This document shows, one piece after another, positions 7,933 to 16,276 of a stretch of 64,000 nt of DNA. The DNA is from Oscillospiraceae bacterium (GTDB taxonomy: Bacteria; Bacillota; Clostridia; Oscillospirales; Oscillospiraceae), in the NCBI GenBank assembly GCA_018265835.1, contig JABLYK010000006.1, positions 6,164 to 70,163 on the forward strand, written 5' to 3'. The notes under the pieces are model-generated. The model saw nothing but the letters and a program-made list of their open reading frames with translations. It had not been told where the DNA came from and searched no databases. Each line of letters starts with the position of its first letter. Positions within the stretch are counted from its first letter, which is position 1. The position numbers and the translations under genes are program-made.

Positions 7933-9408
7933 TTATTTCAACCGTTCGCACAGCGGCAGAATTTCTTCCAGTTTGGCAACGATGCGCTTCTGCTCGGCAA
8001 GGGGAGGTAGTGGCATAATTGTATTTGCGATATCGACGATAACCCAGTTTTTATTTCCCACACCACGAGTATGTTCCTTGCACTGCTTTTGAAAATCCGG
8101 CGCTAATATTGAATAAACCAAAAAATCTATGTCCAACAGATCCTTGTTAAACTTTAAAAGTGCAACACTAACAAACAAACTGAATTCTTCATCAGTCTCC
8201 ACTTTTGCAGGTACACCCGTTGTTCCAACCTTGGACAAAAGTATATCGCCTCGTTGTGGATTACAACGATTCCAAAGTTCTCGGTGTTCTTCTTGTGATA
8301 TAAACTTGGTATCTTCCAATGAAAGTGTGCCATTACTCATATTGCGAACTGAAACAAAAGGAACGCCAGAAACTGTGTACTTAGGTGTTCTGTGTGTGCC
8401 ATCAACCAACTTATGAAGTAGGCTTCCGATACGTACCCATTTCCAAGTTTCTGGAATATCAAATGGGATATCGTCTTCTGTGATTTCGGGCAGGGGCTTT
8501 TCTTTTTTGATTTTGCCTTCTTTGATGAGTTTCTGCTTTTCTGCCTGGATTTGCTGATACAGTTCTTCGCCGGTGCCTTCTTCAGGGCGCTGTTCCACCA
8601 GTTTACCCTGAATGGCCATCTGGAGAATGGATTTCTGCATATCCACAGGGAAACGCTTGTTGAAGTCTTCCAGCCTGCTCCACGCCTGCTCGTAGCGGTC
8701 AATCAAGGGCAGCAATTCCTCAATTTTCGCCACAATGCGCTTCTGCTCAGCAAGCGGCGGGAGTGGTATCATACACGTCGCAAGATAGTCTTTATGAATA
8801 CGCTGTTGACCTGCAGTTCCCGTAAAGGATTTAACGCCATTTGCAATAAAAAATTCTGTTTTGAAAAACCACAGTAGATATTCGGGCAGTACAGTGCCGT
8901 TTATGGTTCGAATGATGGTGAGCTCTGTTGTGCCAGCTCCATATCCATTGACAAGATTTCTGAAAATAACAGATTTTCTATTCTGAAAACAGGGCGTTAT
9001 TTTTGCGACGCCGATATCTCCTTCTGCAAAATGGGTAAATCCTTTTTTGATCTCTTTCCATTTTTTGATTTCGAAGGTGTGTTGATTTCTGAAACCGTCC
9101 ATCACGCAAGGCATTGGAATAAATGCCGTTTCTAACTCATCTTCCAAATCATTTTTAGGATTAAGCGTTACGATTTGAGCAACACGTGCCCATTTCCATA
9201 TGTCAGGAATATCAAACGGAATTTCATCCTCTGTAATTTGGGGAAGAGGCTTTTCTTGTTTGATAGCGCCAGCTTTGATGAGGCGTTGTTTTTCTGCTTG
9301 AATCTGCTGGAACAATTCTTCGCCTGTACCTTCTTCGGGGATTTGAGGAACTAGTTTCCCCTGAATAGCCAACTGCAGAATACTTGCTTTCAACTCCTGC
9401 GGTGTCAT
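7933..9408 (-). CDS. hsdS: Type I restriction-modification specificity subunit HsdS
   Basis: 491 residues with the two-fold layout of HsdS: target recognition domain 1 (about 75-215), central conserved helices, target recognition domain 2 (about 330-465), C-terminal conserved helix. The conserved repeats are obvious: LPPLAEQKRIVAK occurs at about 216 and again near the C-terminus, and ILQ(L/M)AIQGKLV with EEGTGEEL(F/Y)QQIQAEKQ occurs at the N-terminus and after the first domain. It chooses the DNA target for both methylation (with HsdM) and cleavage (with HsdR). The start overlaps the hsdM stop by four bases (ATGA type). The duplicated conserved segments are also near-repeats in DNA, so the domains could be exchanged by recombination. 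Confidence 0.95.
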   Translation of the reverse strand: MTPQELKASILQLAIQGKLVPQIPEEGTGEELFQQIQAEKQRLIKAGAIKQEKPLPQITEDEIPFDIPDIWKWARVAQIVTLNPKNDLEDELETAFIPMPCVMDGFRNQHTFEIKKWKEIKKGFTHFAEGDIGVAKITPCFQNRKSVIFRNLVNGYGAGTTELTIIRTINGTVLPEYLLWFFKTEFFIANGVKSFTGTAGQQRIHKDYLATCMIPLPPLAEQKRIVAKIEELLPLIDRYEQAWSRLEDFNKRFPVDMQKSILQMAIQGKLVEQRPEEGTGEELYQQIQAEKQKLIKEGKIKKEKPLPEITEDDIPFDIPETWKWVRIGSLLHKLVDGTHRTPKYTVSGVPFVSVRNMSNGTLSLEDTKFISQEEHRELWNRCNPQRGDILLSKVGTTGVPAKVETDEEFSLFVSVALLKFNKDLLDIDFLVYSILAPDFQKQCKEHTRGVGNKNWVIVDIANTIMPLPPLAEQKRIVAKLEEILPLCERLK

Positions 9409-10925
9409 TCCTGACCACCTCCGAGAATGGCGGTGATGTCAGCCAGTACGCGGTCGATCTCCGCGTTCAGAGAAGCGCGTTCTTCCTGATAACGCTGAAT
9501 CAGGTCCATAGGTGCCAGGATTTCTTCCTCGATGTGGGGGTAGCCACACTGGTCCAGGTTGTAGCCCAGTTCTTCCGTCAACTGCTGTACCGTGAACTTC
9601 TTTGCCTTATCAAAACCATCCACGGTGATTTCCTGACGGTTATTCCACCATTCCACTACCGGCGCAAAATGCTCCAACTTCATGGGCTTGGTCTTGGAGA
9701 AATGCTTGTACCCCTCCGGCATATCCAGACGGTAGAACCAGGTTTCCGCGGTCGCACCTGTGCGGTCAAAGAAGAGAATATTGGTGGTGATAGAGGTATA
9801 GGGTGCAAAAACACTGCCCGGCATACGAATGATGGTATGCAGGTTGAATTCGGACAGCAGTTTCTTTTTGATATTCACCTTGGCATTGTCGGTGCCGAAC
9901 AGGAAGCCGTCGGGCAGGATAACTGCGGCACGCCCGTTCTTTTTAAGGCGGTACATAATGACCGACATAAAGAGGTCTGCCGTCTCGCTACTTGCAAGGT
10001 CAGCAGGGAAATGATTCTTTACGTCCGCCTTTTCGCTGCCGCCGTAGGGAGGGTTCATAAGAATGACGTCAAACTGATCGTCCACGGTGTAGTCCAGCAC
10101 GTCTTTCAGCAGGGTGTTATCATGGAATACACGGGGAATATCCAGGCCATGCAGCAAAAGGTTGGTGATGCAAAGCATGTACGGAAACTGCTTTTTCTCG
10201 ATACCGTAAATGGAATCGCCATATTTCTTGGCGTCGGCGGTGCTTTGCACCTGTTTCTGCAGCTCTTTCAGCCAGCTAACAATGAAGCCACCTGTACCGC
10301 AGGCGAAATCGGCCATGGTTTCACCGATTTTAGGCTGGATCATCTGTGCCATAAAGTCGGTAACAGCACGAGGGGTATAGAATTCACCTGCGCTGCCCGC
10401 ACTTTGAAGCTCTTTCAGAATGGACTCATAGATATCACCAAAGGCGTGGCTTTCCTCATAATCGGAGAGATCAAGCTCGTCAATGACATTGATGACCTGT
10501 CGAAGCAAAACACCGTCTTTCATGTACTGATTGGCATCGGCAAAAGTGGTCTGCACGATGGCTTTTTTGATAGGGGTTTCGGAAGTAACCTTAATTCCCT
10601 CAATCAAAACCTTGCCTTCGGAATCTTTAATATCCTTGCCTTTCAAGACTGGGAACAGAGTGTTGTTGACAAACTCCAACAGCTGGTCGCCAGTCAGTGC
10701 AGTACCGGATTTATCATCCACTGCCCAGTTCTGCCAGCGGCAAACTTCCGGGATTATAGATGTGTAGCCCTCATCGTCAAATTCCCAGTCCTGCTCCTTG
10801 GCATCATATACTTTAAGGAAAAGCATCCACGCAATCTGCTCAATGCGCTGGGCATCGCCATTGATACCAGCGTCATTGCGCATGATGTCACGCAGCCTTT
10901 TCACAAATCCTGATAAGTTACTCAT
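9405..10925 (-). CDS. hsdM: Type I restriction-modification methyltransferase subunit HsdM
   Basis: 506 residues, the normal length. The N-terminal HsdM helical domain (1-150) is followed by an N6-adenine methyltransferase domain with the AdoMet-binding motif FACGTGG (207-213) and the catalytic NPPY (291-294); GEFYTPR (180-186), typical of HsdM, is also present. It methylates adenine in the sequence selected by HsdS and is part of the restriction complex. It starts three bases after the hsdR stop and overlaps hsdS by four bases, so the three subunits are translationally coupled. Confidence 0.96.
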   Translation of the reverse strand: MSNLSGFVKRLRDIMRNDAGINGDAQRIEQIAWMLFLKVYDAKEQDWEFDDEGYTSIIPEVCRWQNWAVDDKSGTALTGDQLLEFVNNTLFPVLKGKDIKDSEGKVLIEGIKVTSETPIKKAIVQTTFADANQYMKDGVLLRQVINVIDELDLSDYEESHAFGDIYESILKELQSAGSAGEFYTPRAVTDFMAQMIQPKIGETMADFACGTGGFIVSWLKELQKQVQSTADAKKYGDSIYGIEKKQFPYMLCITNLLLHGLDIPRVFHDNTLLKDVLDYTVDDQFDVILMNPPYGGSEKADVKNHFPADLASSETADLFMSVIMYRLKKNGRAAVILPDGFLFGTDNAKVNIKKKLLSEFNLHTIIRMPGSVFAPYTSITTNILFFDRTGATAETWFYRLDMPEGYKHFSKTKPMKLEHFAPVVEWWNNRQEITVDGFDKAKKFTVQQLTEELGYNLDQCGYPHIEEEILAPMDLIQRYQEERASLNAEIDRVLADITAILGGGQE

Positions 10926-10928
10926 GGT

Positions 10929-13259
10929 TTATACCGCCTCGTCCATGTAGATTGCGTCTTCCAATTCCTGTATGGCCTTCAAATAACCAGCCTTGCCGCC
11001 GAAATAGCTGGCGATCTTTGCGGGTTTGCCCAGGCGCATGAAGGGATCCAGACGCAAAATCTCTGTCTTTTCAATTTCATAAATGCCGGAATTCATATAT
11101 TTATCCAGCAATGCCTCCAGCACTTCACGGGCAACGCCGCTGTATTTGCTGAGGAAATCACGCTTCTTTACGTTGTTGGCACGTTCTCTGCGGGTTAAGG
11201 GCTTTTTGTCGTAGGCAACGTGGCAAATAAAGTCGAAGTCGTCAACATCCGCCATACCCTGATCGGCCTTCATAGAAGCTAAATCGATACCGCGCTCCAA
11301 CAGCATATCCCGGATTTCCCACTTGTTAGGATTCTTTCGCCATTCACGGATAAAGGCATCCAGAGAGGCATATTCACCGCGGACATTTTCTTTGGTGTAG
11401 TCCACGATGCTCTCCTGACGGAGCAGTTTTCCGTTGGCATCATAGATGGAAACGGTCTTGTGGATGATCTCCACCTTACAGCCATCTCTGCTCACAATGG
11501 GCTTTACTTTCGGGGGATTCGGTTCGGGACCAGGACCAGGACCAGGGCCGGGACCGGGAGGCGGTGACGGTGGATTAGGATCAAAACCAGGATCGATTTC
11601 AATGGGGCCATCCCAATCGGGGTCGGCAAACAGCCTACTGACATTGCGGAAGTCCATAACCACGAAATGGGTCTTGCCTTCTTTTTCACGCAGACGGGTA
11701 CCACGACCGATAATCTGCTTGAATTCGGTCATAGAACCGATCATCTCATCCAGCACGATAAGCTTGGTCATCTTGCAGTCTGCGCCGGTAGAGAGTAGTT
11801 TGGATGTGGTTGCAATCACCGGGTATGGTGCAGAAACAGAAATGAAATAATCCAGCTTGCTCTTGCCGTACATATCGCTGCCGGTGATTCGGACAACGTA
11901 GTCGGGATTCTGTTTGACCATGTCTGCATTCAGATTCACCAACGCCTGCCGCATCCGCTCGGCTGCGTCCTCATTGGCACAGAAGACAATGGTCTTAGCC
12001 ATACGGTCTGTGCTCTTTAAGTAGCGAGTAATCTCGCTGGCTACCTGCTGAATGCGGTCTTCGATAATGATGTTGTAGTCGTAATCGCTGTTAGTATAGA
12101 TGCGATCGGGAATCTCAACGCCGTTTACATCCAGCTGACCACGTTGCGGACGCCAGCCATCCCCGATGTCGGTAGTAATGTTGATAACCTTGAAAGGTGC
12201 AAGGAATCCATCCTCCACGCCTTCCTTCAAACTGTAGGTATAGACGGGATCTCCAAAGTAATTGATATTGGAGATGTACTTGGTCTCCTTCGGTGTAGCA
12301 GTCATACCGATCTGGGTTGCAGATTTGAAATATTCCAGAATCAGGCGCCAGCGGCTTTCCTCTTTGGCGGATCCTCTGTGACACTCATCGACGATAATCA
12401 GGTCAAAAAAGTCCGGCTGGAACAGCTTGCTGAAATGTTCTTCACCTTCATCGCCAACCAACTGCTGATACAAGGAAAAGTACACCTGGTGAGAGGTGAT
12501 GGTGCTGGGGTCATCTTTACTAACGTTAATTTTGTGTGTAACCTTCTCCAGAGGCGCAAAATCCTGCTGGATAGACTGATCCACAAGAATATTGCGGTCA
12601 GCAAGGTACAATATCTTTCGCTTCATGCCGCTCTGCAACAGGCGGTAAACAATCTGGAATGCAGTATAGGTCTTACCAGTACCAGTAGCCATAACTAGCA
12701 ACAAGCGATCCTGGCCGCGAGCGATAGCATCTACCGTTCTATTAATCGCAATGCGCTGATAGTAACGGGGAGGATACGTATTCTGGCTGCTGTAGTAAGG
12801 CTGCTGTTGTGCAGCTTCCTGCTGGGGTGTCAGGCCGGATTCCAACTTATAACGAGCGATCAGTTCTTCTTCGGTGGGAAATTCATCTAAACCTAACTGA
12901 CGCTCCAGGCCAGTCAGGAAATCATGCTCAGCAAAACCGTCTCCGTTGGAGCTGAACGCAAAAGGAAGATCAAGCATCTGAGCATAGGCCATGGCCTGCT
13001 GCAGGCCATGAGAAACACTATGGTTATTATCTTTGGCTTCGATGATGGCGATAGGGTGATTGGGTGCGAGGTACAGCACATAGTCTGCACGCTTCGGTTT
13101 TTCACGCACAACAAAATTGCCCTTCAGATTGATCTTACCATCTGTGAGCTTTGTTTCCATCGTGATTTTACTGATATCCCATTTTGCCGTCACAGCGGGA
13201 GTGATGAACTGCAACTTGATATCTTCTTCTGACATCAAGTGTTTCGGAATCATACTCAT
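10929..13259 (-). CDS. hsdR: Type I restriction enzyme endonuclease/translocase subunit HsdR
   Basis: 776 residues, in the EcoEI-like short class. The N-terminal nuclease shows RADYVLYL (57-64) and IAIIEAKDN (70-78), giving D59, E74 and K76. The motor has Walker A ATGTGKT (191-197), DECH (291-294), TATP, and GRGTR of motif VI near 540. After the motor a low-complexity linker of alternating Pro and Gly leads into the EcoEI-type C-terminal domain that binds HsdM. The ATG follows AAGGAGG. It forms one operon with hsdM and hsdS and follows the XRE regulator by 18 bp. It cleaves unmodified DNA after ATP-driven translocation. Confidence 0.95.
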   Translation of the reverse strand: MSMIPKHLMSEEDIKLQFITPAVTAKWDISKITMETKLTDGKINLKGNFVVREKPKRADYVLYLAPNHPIAIIEAKDNNHSVSHGLQQAMAYAQMLDLPFAFSSNGDGFAEHDFLTGLERQLGLDEFPTEEELIARYKLESGLTPQQEAAQQQPYYSSQNTYPPRYYQRIAINRTVDAIARGQDRLLLVMATGTGKTYTAFQIVYRLLQSGMKRKILYLADRNILVDQSIQQDFAPLEKVTHKINVSKDDPSTITSHQVYFSLYQQLVGDEGEEHFSKLFQPDFFDLIIVDECHRGSAKEESRWRLILEYFKSATQIGMTATPKETKYISNINYFGDPVYTYSLKEGVEDGFLAPFKVINITTDIGDGWRPQRGQLDVNGVEIPDRIYTNSDYDYNIIIEDRIQQVASEITRYLKSTDRMAKTIVFCANEDAAERMRQALVNLNADMVKQNPDYVVRITGSDMYGKSKLDYFISVSAPYPVIATTSKLLSTGADCKMTKLIVLDEMIGSMTEFKQIIGRGTRLREKEGKTHFVVMDFRNVSRLFADPDWDGPIEIDPGFDPNPPSPPPGPGPGPGPGPEPNPPKVKPIVSRDGCKVEIIHKTVSIYDANGKLLRQESIVDYTKENVRGEYASLDAFIREWRKNPNKWEIRDMLLERGIDLASMKADQGMADVDDFDFICHVAYDKKPLTRRERANNVKKRDFLSKYSGVAREVLEALLDKYMNSGIYEIEKTEILRLDPFMRLGKPAKIASYFGGKAGYLKAIQELEDAIYMDEAV
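11521..11575 (-). repeat. Proline-glycine coding microrepeat in hsdR
   Basis: A run of six-base units (CCAGGA/CCGGGA type on the + strand) encodes alternating Gly-Pro between the motor and the C-terminal domain. Such a tract can change in length by slippage; only in-frame changes would be neutral. Confidence 0.7.
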
Positions 13260-13277
13260 GCTTGTCCTCCTTCCGTT

Positions 13278-13487
13278 TTATTTGGATTCGGGAATAAACT
13301 CCATTATATCGCCTATATCGCAATCGAGTACTTCACAGGCTCTACCGAGGATAGCGAGGTTTACCGGTTCGTCGCGGCGAAGTTTTGTCATGGTATTGGG
13401 GGCGATATCTGCGGCCTTGCGCAGCTCTGCCTGTGTCATCTTTTTATCGATCAATAATTTCCACAGTTTGTTATAAGAAATAGCCAT
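13278..13487 (-). CDS. XRE-family (Cro/CI-type) transcriptional regulator
   Basis: 69 residues, a single helix-turn-helix domain: KMTQAELRKAADIAPNTMTKL with the turn near residues 25-40. Short XRE proteins of this Cro/CI class commonly head restriction-modification operons and repress or time their expression. It is the first gene of the minus-strand defense operon, 18 bp before hsdR, with AGGAGG upstream of its ATG. Two matching palindromes lie upstream of its promoter and are the likely binding sites. Control of the whole island is inferred, since no other promoter is evident before hsdR. Confidence 0.88.
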   Translation of the reverse strand: MAISYNKLWKLLIDKKMTQAELRKAADIAPNTMTKLRRDEPVNLAILGRACEVLDCDIGDIMEFIPESK

Positions 13488-13539
13488 CTTTCTGCCTCCT
13501 ATAGAGCGATAGCAAAATGCTTACAATATTACAATTTAC

Positions 13540-13568
13540 AGTATAGCACATATCGTCGAATTATTCAA
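13540..13568 (-). promoter_or_regulatory. Sigma-A-type promoter of the XRE-hsdRMS operon
   Basis: On the minus strand, TTGAAT (13568-13563), a 17-base spacer, then TATACT (13545-13540). It lies about 53 bp before the XRE start codon, in an AT-rich gap. Confidence 0.7.
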
Positions 13569-13575
13569 GATATTC

Positions 13576-13591
13576 TCGCAATTTGTTGCGA
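13576..13591. promoter_or_regulatory. Palindrome TCGCA-N6-TGCGA, copy 1 (candidate XRE operator)
   Basis: Perfect inverted repeat TCGCA(A)...(T)TGCGA ending seven bases upstream of the -35 hexamer. Its half-sites and six-base centre recur at 13664-13679. Confidence 0.5.
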
Positions 13592-13944
13592 TATTATCTA
13601 ACAATCCATTCAGGATAAGGGATTTGAACAAAATCGGTGCTTTTTCAGGCGACAGTCACCATATCGCATATATTTGCGATTGTGTCTGATGTTATTGGGT
13701 TCGAATCCACGTTCTATATCGGCTGCATGACTTTTTGTTGTGGCAAAGGGTAACTAAAAGTATTCGAATCCCGTGGTCTGCTGTTTTGCCAACTTCTTTG
13801 CTCTGTAAAGAAACGCAAAAAGTAACACGCTCAATTTGCCCACAGAACGCAAAAAACTGGGGCTGGCGCGGCCTCAATGGCCGTTCCACCCCCTGTTTCG
13901 GCGGTATTTGACTGTATGGAGGGCTATTTTGCCCCGAAAAGCAT
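13592..13944. other. Non-coding gap between defense island and tRNA-Arg
   Basis: About 350 bp without a credible gene. It holds the second palindrome and two short stretches resembling tRNA T-arms (GGGTTCGAATCC at 13699 and TTCGAATCCCGT at 13760). A 93-codon minus frame at 13692-13973 has no ribosome site and runs into the tRNA terminator, so it is not called. Confidence 0.55.
13664..13679. promoter_or_regulatory. Palindrome TCGCA-N6-TGCGA, copy 2 (candidate XRE operator)
   Basis: Same half-sites and same six-base spacing as copy 1, 88 bp further upstream of the XRE promoter. The half-sites extend to ATCGCA and TGCGAT. Confidence 0.45.
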
Positions 13945-13983
13945 GAAAAAACCTCTCTTGTCTTGGTAGACAAAAGAGGTTTC
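13945..13983 (-). terminator. Rho-independent terminator of tRNA-Arg
   Basis: On the minus strand, AAACCTCTTTTGTC pairs with GACAAGAGAGGTTT (loop TACCAA) and is followed by a run of T. It begins directly after the tRNA 3' end. Confidence 0.8.
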
Positions 13984-13988
13984 TTTTG

Positions 13989-14065
13989 TGGTACGCCCGA
14001 CGGGATTCGAACCCACGACCTTCAGAGTCGGAGTCTGACACTCTATCCAGCTGAGCTACGGGCGC
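13989..14065 (-). tRNA. tRNA-Arg (anticodon CCG)
   Basis: 77 nt including an encoded CCA. Acceptor stem GCGCCCG pairs with CGGGCGT (terminal G-U), the anticodon arm is TCAGA-CTCCGAC-TCTGA giving anticodon CCG, and the T-arm GTGGG-TTCGAAT-CCCGT is standard. Its 3' end faces the defense island, the usual side for integration of mobile DNA. Confidence 0.95.
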
Positions 14066-14220
14066 ATATTCAAAAACAACTGGTATTATAGCAAATCGCT
14101 CCGAAAATGTAAAGTACAGATTTGCTTTTGCTATTTCAATTTTTCCGGGCGTATGCTATACTGAGTCCAGCTTACCAGATCTCTGCCTGAAAATTTCCGA
14201 GAAAGCGAGGGAATCCCGCT

Positions 14221-15249
14221 GTGAAGAAAATTCCACTCGGCAGCACCGGGCTTTTCGTCTCCAAAACGGCCATGGGCTGCCTGCCCATTCAGCGCCGCAG
14301 CACGGAGGACGCCGCAGCCATTCTGCGCGCGGCTTACGAGGGCGGCATCAATTACTTCGACACCGCCAACAGCTACACCGACAGCGAGGAAAAAATCGGT
14401 CTTGCGCTCTCCGACGTGCGTGAGCACATCGTGCTCTCCACCAAAAGCCAGGGGCGCGACAAGGCGACCGCCGCCGCACACATCGACCTGAGCCTGCAGC
14501 GCATGAAAACCGATTACATCGACCTGTTCCAGTTCCACATGGTGCCCGCCGTGCCGGACATCAACGACCCGGACGGCGCATTTGCCGCCGCGCTGGAGGC
14601 AAAGCAGGCCGGGAAGATCCGCCACATCGGCGTGACCACGCACAAGCTGGACGTGGCCGAAGCATGCATCGAAAGCGGAAACTTCGAAACGCTGCAATAC
14701 CCGTTCAGCTACATCTCCTCCGAGCGCGAGCTGGATCTGCCGCGCAAGTGCGCTGCGCGCGGGATGGGCTTCATCGCCATGAAGGGGCTGGCCGGCGGCA
14801 TGCTCTCCAATGCGCGCGTGTGCCACGCGTTCATGAAGCAATACGACAATGTGGTGCCCATCTGGGGCATTCAGCACATGGACCAGCTTCAGGAGTGGCT
14901 CGCGCTGGCAGACGAGGATCCCTCGCTCGACGAGGCGATGCGCGCCGTCATCGAGCAGGACCGTAAAGAGCTTGCCCGCAGCTTCTGCCGCTCGTGCGGG
15001 TACTGTATGCCCTGCACTGTCGGCATTGAGATCAGCAACTGCGCGCGCATGGACATGCTCCTGCGCCGCAGCCCGTACAAACGGTATCTCACGCCGGAGT
15101 GGCGCGCCAAGATGAACCAAATCAACGACTGCATCGACTGCGGTCACTGCAAGAGCCGCTGCCCCTACGAGCTGGACACGCCGAATGTGCTCCGCTATAT
15201 GTTGAAGGACTACAATGAATTCTATGAAGCACACAAAAACGAGCTGTAA
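14221..15249 (+). CDS. Aldo/keto reductase with C-terminal 4Fe-4S cluster domain
   Basis: 342 residues from a GTG codon. An AKR barrel (1-260) with catalytic residues visible as FDTANSYTDSEE (Asp, Tyr), STKSQ (Lys) and QFHMV (His), followed by a ferredoxin-like tail with CRSCGYCMPC and CIDCGHCKSRCP. This two-part type is common in anaerobes; the Fe-S domain probably passes electrons, but the substrate is unknown. It heads a plus-strand cluster and overlaps the ApbE gene by 35 bp, which may mean the ApbE protein serves a related flavoprotein. A possible promoter (TATACT at 14156) lacks a good -35. Confidence 0.88.
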   Translation: MKKIPLGSTGLFVSKTAMGCLPIQRRSTEDAAAILRAAYEGGINYFDTANSYTDSEEKIGLALSDVREHIVLSTKSQGRDKATAAAHIDLSLQRMKTDYIDLFQFHMVPAVPDINDPDGAFAAALEAKQAGKIRHIGVTTHKLDVAEACIESGNFETLQYPFSYISSERELDLPRKCAARGMGFIAMKGLAGGMLSNARVCHAFMKQYDNVVPIWGIQHMDQLQEWLALADEDPSLDEAMRAVIEQDRKELARSFCRSCGYCMPCTVGIEISNCARMDMLLRRSPYKRYLTPEWRAKMNQINDCIDCGHCKSRCPYELDTPNVLRYMLKDYNEFYEAHKNEL

Positions 15250-16276
15250 AACCAGAATCATTGCCCTGCTGATCTGCGTGGGGATGCTGCTGCCTCTTTC
15301 CGCCTGCGGAGCGGAAAAGCCCGTCAAGCAGCGGATTTTCGCCATGGACACGCTCATGGATCTGACGGCCTACGGTAAGAACGCCGAGGCCGGGCTGACC
15401 GACGCGATCGCCGCCATCAACGGTCTGAACACCACGCTCGATCCGGAGCTGGAATCCAGCAAGGTATACGCCATCAACCACGCGCAGGGCGACAGCGTCG
15501 TCGTCAACGGTCAGATCGCCAAGATGCTCCAGACCGCACAGACCGTCTCGCAGCAGACGGGCGGCGCGCTGGATCTGACGGTATACCCCCTGCTGCGGGC
15601 CTGGGGCTTCATCGACGCTGACTACCGCGTGCCCGACGAAGCGACCATCGAAGCCCTGCTGGAGCAGGTGGATATGCAGAAGGTGCAGCTCACCGCGATG
15701 GGCGACGATGGGAGCTATTTGATGTCCATCCCCGCGGGCGCAGAGCTGAGCTTCGGCGCGGTCGCCAAGGGCTGTGCCTCCAATTACGCCATCAACGCGA
15801 TGCGCGCTGCCGGCGTAACGAGCGGCGTGATCTCGCTGGGCGGAAACGTGCAGACGCTCGGCACGAAGCCGGACGGCAGTGACTGGAACGTCGCCGTGCA
15901 GGACCCGAACGACACGGGCAGCTACATTGGCTACGTCTCCGTCGGCGAGACGGCGGTCATCACCTCCGGCAGCTATCAGCGCTGCTTCACGCAAAACGGC
16001 AAGCTGTATCACCACATCATCGACCCCGCCACCGGCGCGCCGGCGGAAAGCAAGCTCCAGTCCGTGACGATCGTGTGTTCGGACGGAATTTTGGCCGACT
16101 GCCTGTCCACGGCGATGTTCGTGCTCGGCGAGACGGACGCGCTCGCCTACTGGCGCGAGCACGGCGGGTTTGAAATGATTCTCATCACAACGGACGGCCG
16201 CGTCGTGCTCACGAACGGGCTGTACGGCAAGTTCACGCCAAACGGCGACCGCTACGAGTATTCTTACGTAAAATGA
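15215..16276 (+). CDS. apbE: FAD:protein FMN transferase (ApbE family lipoprotein)
   Basis: 353 residues. A lipoprotein signal (ALLICVGMLLPLSACG) ends at the lipobox Cys, so the enzyme is anchored outside the membrane. Family marks: FAMDTLMDL near 45, ELSFGAVAKGCASNYAI, LGGNVQTLG, HHIIDPATGAPAES and the metal-site stretch DGILADCLSTAMFVLG. It moves FMN from FAD onto a Thr/Ser of flavoproteins such as Rnf or Nqr subunits. The ATG at 15215 (AAGGA six bases upstream) overlaps the end of the aldo/keto reductase gene; the stop overlaps the next gene by four bases. Confidence 0.93.
   Translation: MNSMKHTKTSCKTRIIALLICVGMLLPLSACGAEKPVKQRIFAMDTLMDLTAYGKNAEAGLTDAIAAINGLNTTLDPELESSKVYAINHAQGDSVVVNGQIAKMLQTAQTVSQQTGGALDLTVYPLLRAWGFIDADYRVPDEATIEALLEQVDMQKVQLTAMGDDGSYLMSIPAGAELSFGAVAKGCASNYAINAMRAAGVTSGVISLGGNVQTLGTKPDGSDWNVAVQDPNDTGSYIGYVSVGETAVITSGSYQRCFTQNGKLYHHIIDPATGAPAESKLQSVTIVCSDGILADCLSTAMFVLGETDALAYWREHGGFEMILITTDGRVVLTNGLYGKFTPNGDRYEYSYVK

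Noticed and set aside
9384..10913. 509-codon plus-strand frame
   Set aside because: Exact antisense of hsdM; hsdM has complete methyltransferase motifs and coupled starts, the antisense frame has none.
13692..13973. 93-codon minus-strand frame beside tRNA-Arg
   Set aside because: No ribosome site, overlaps the tRNA terminator, composition not protein-like.
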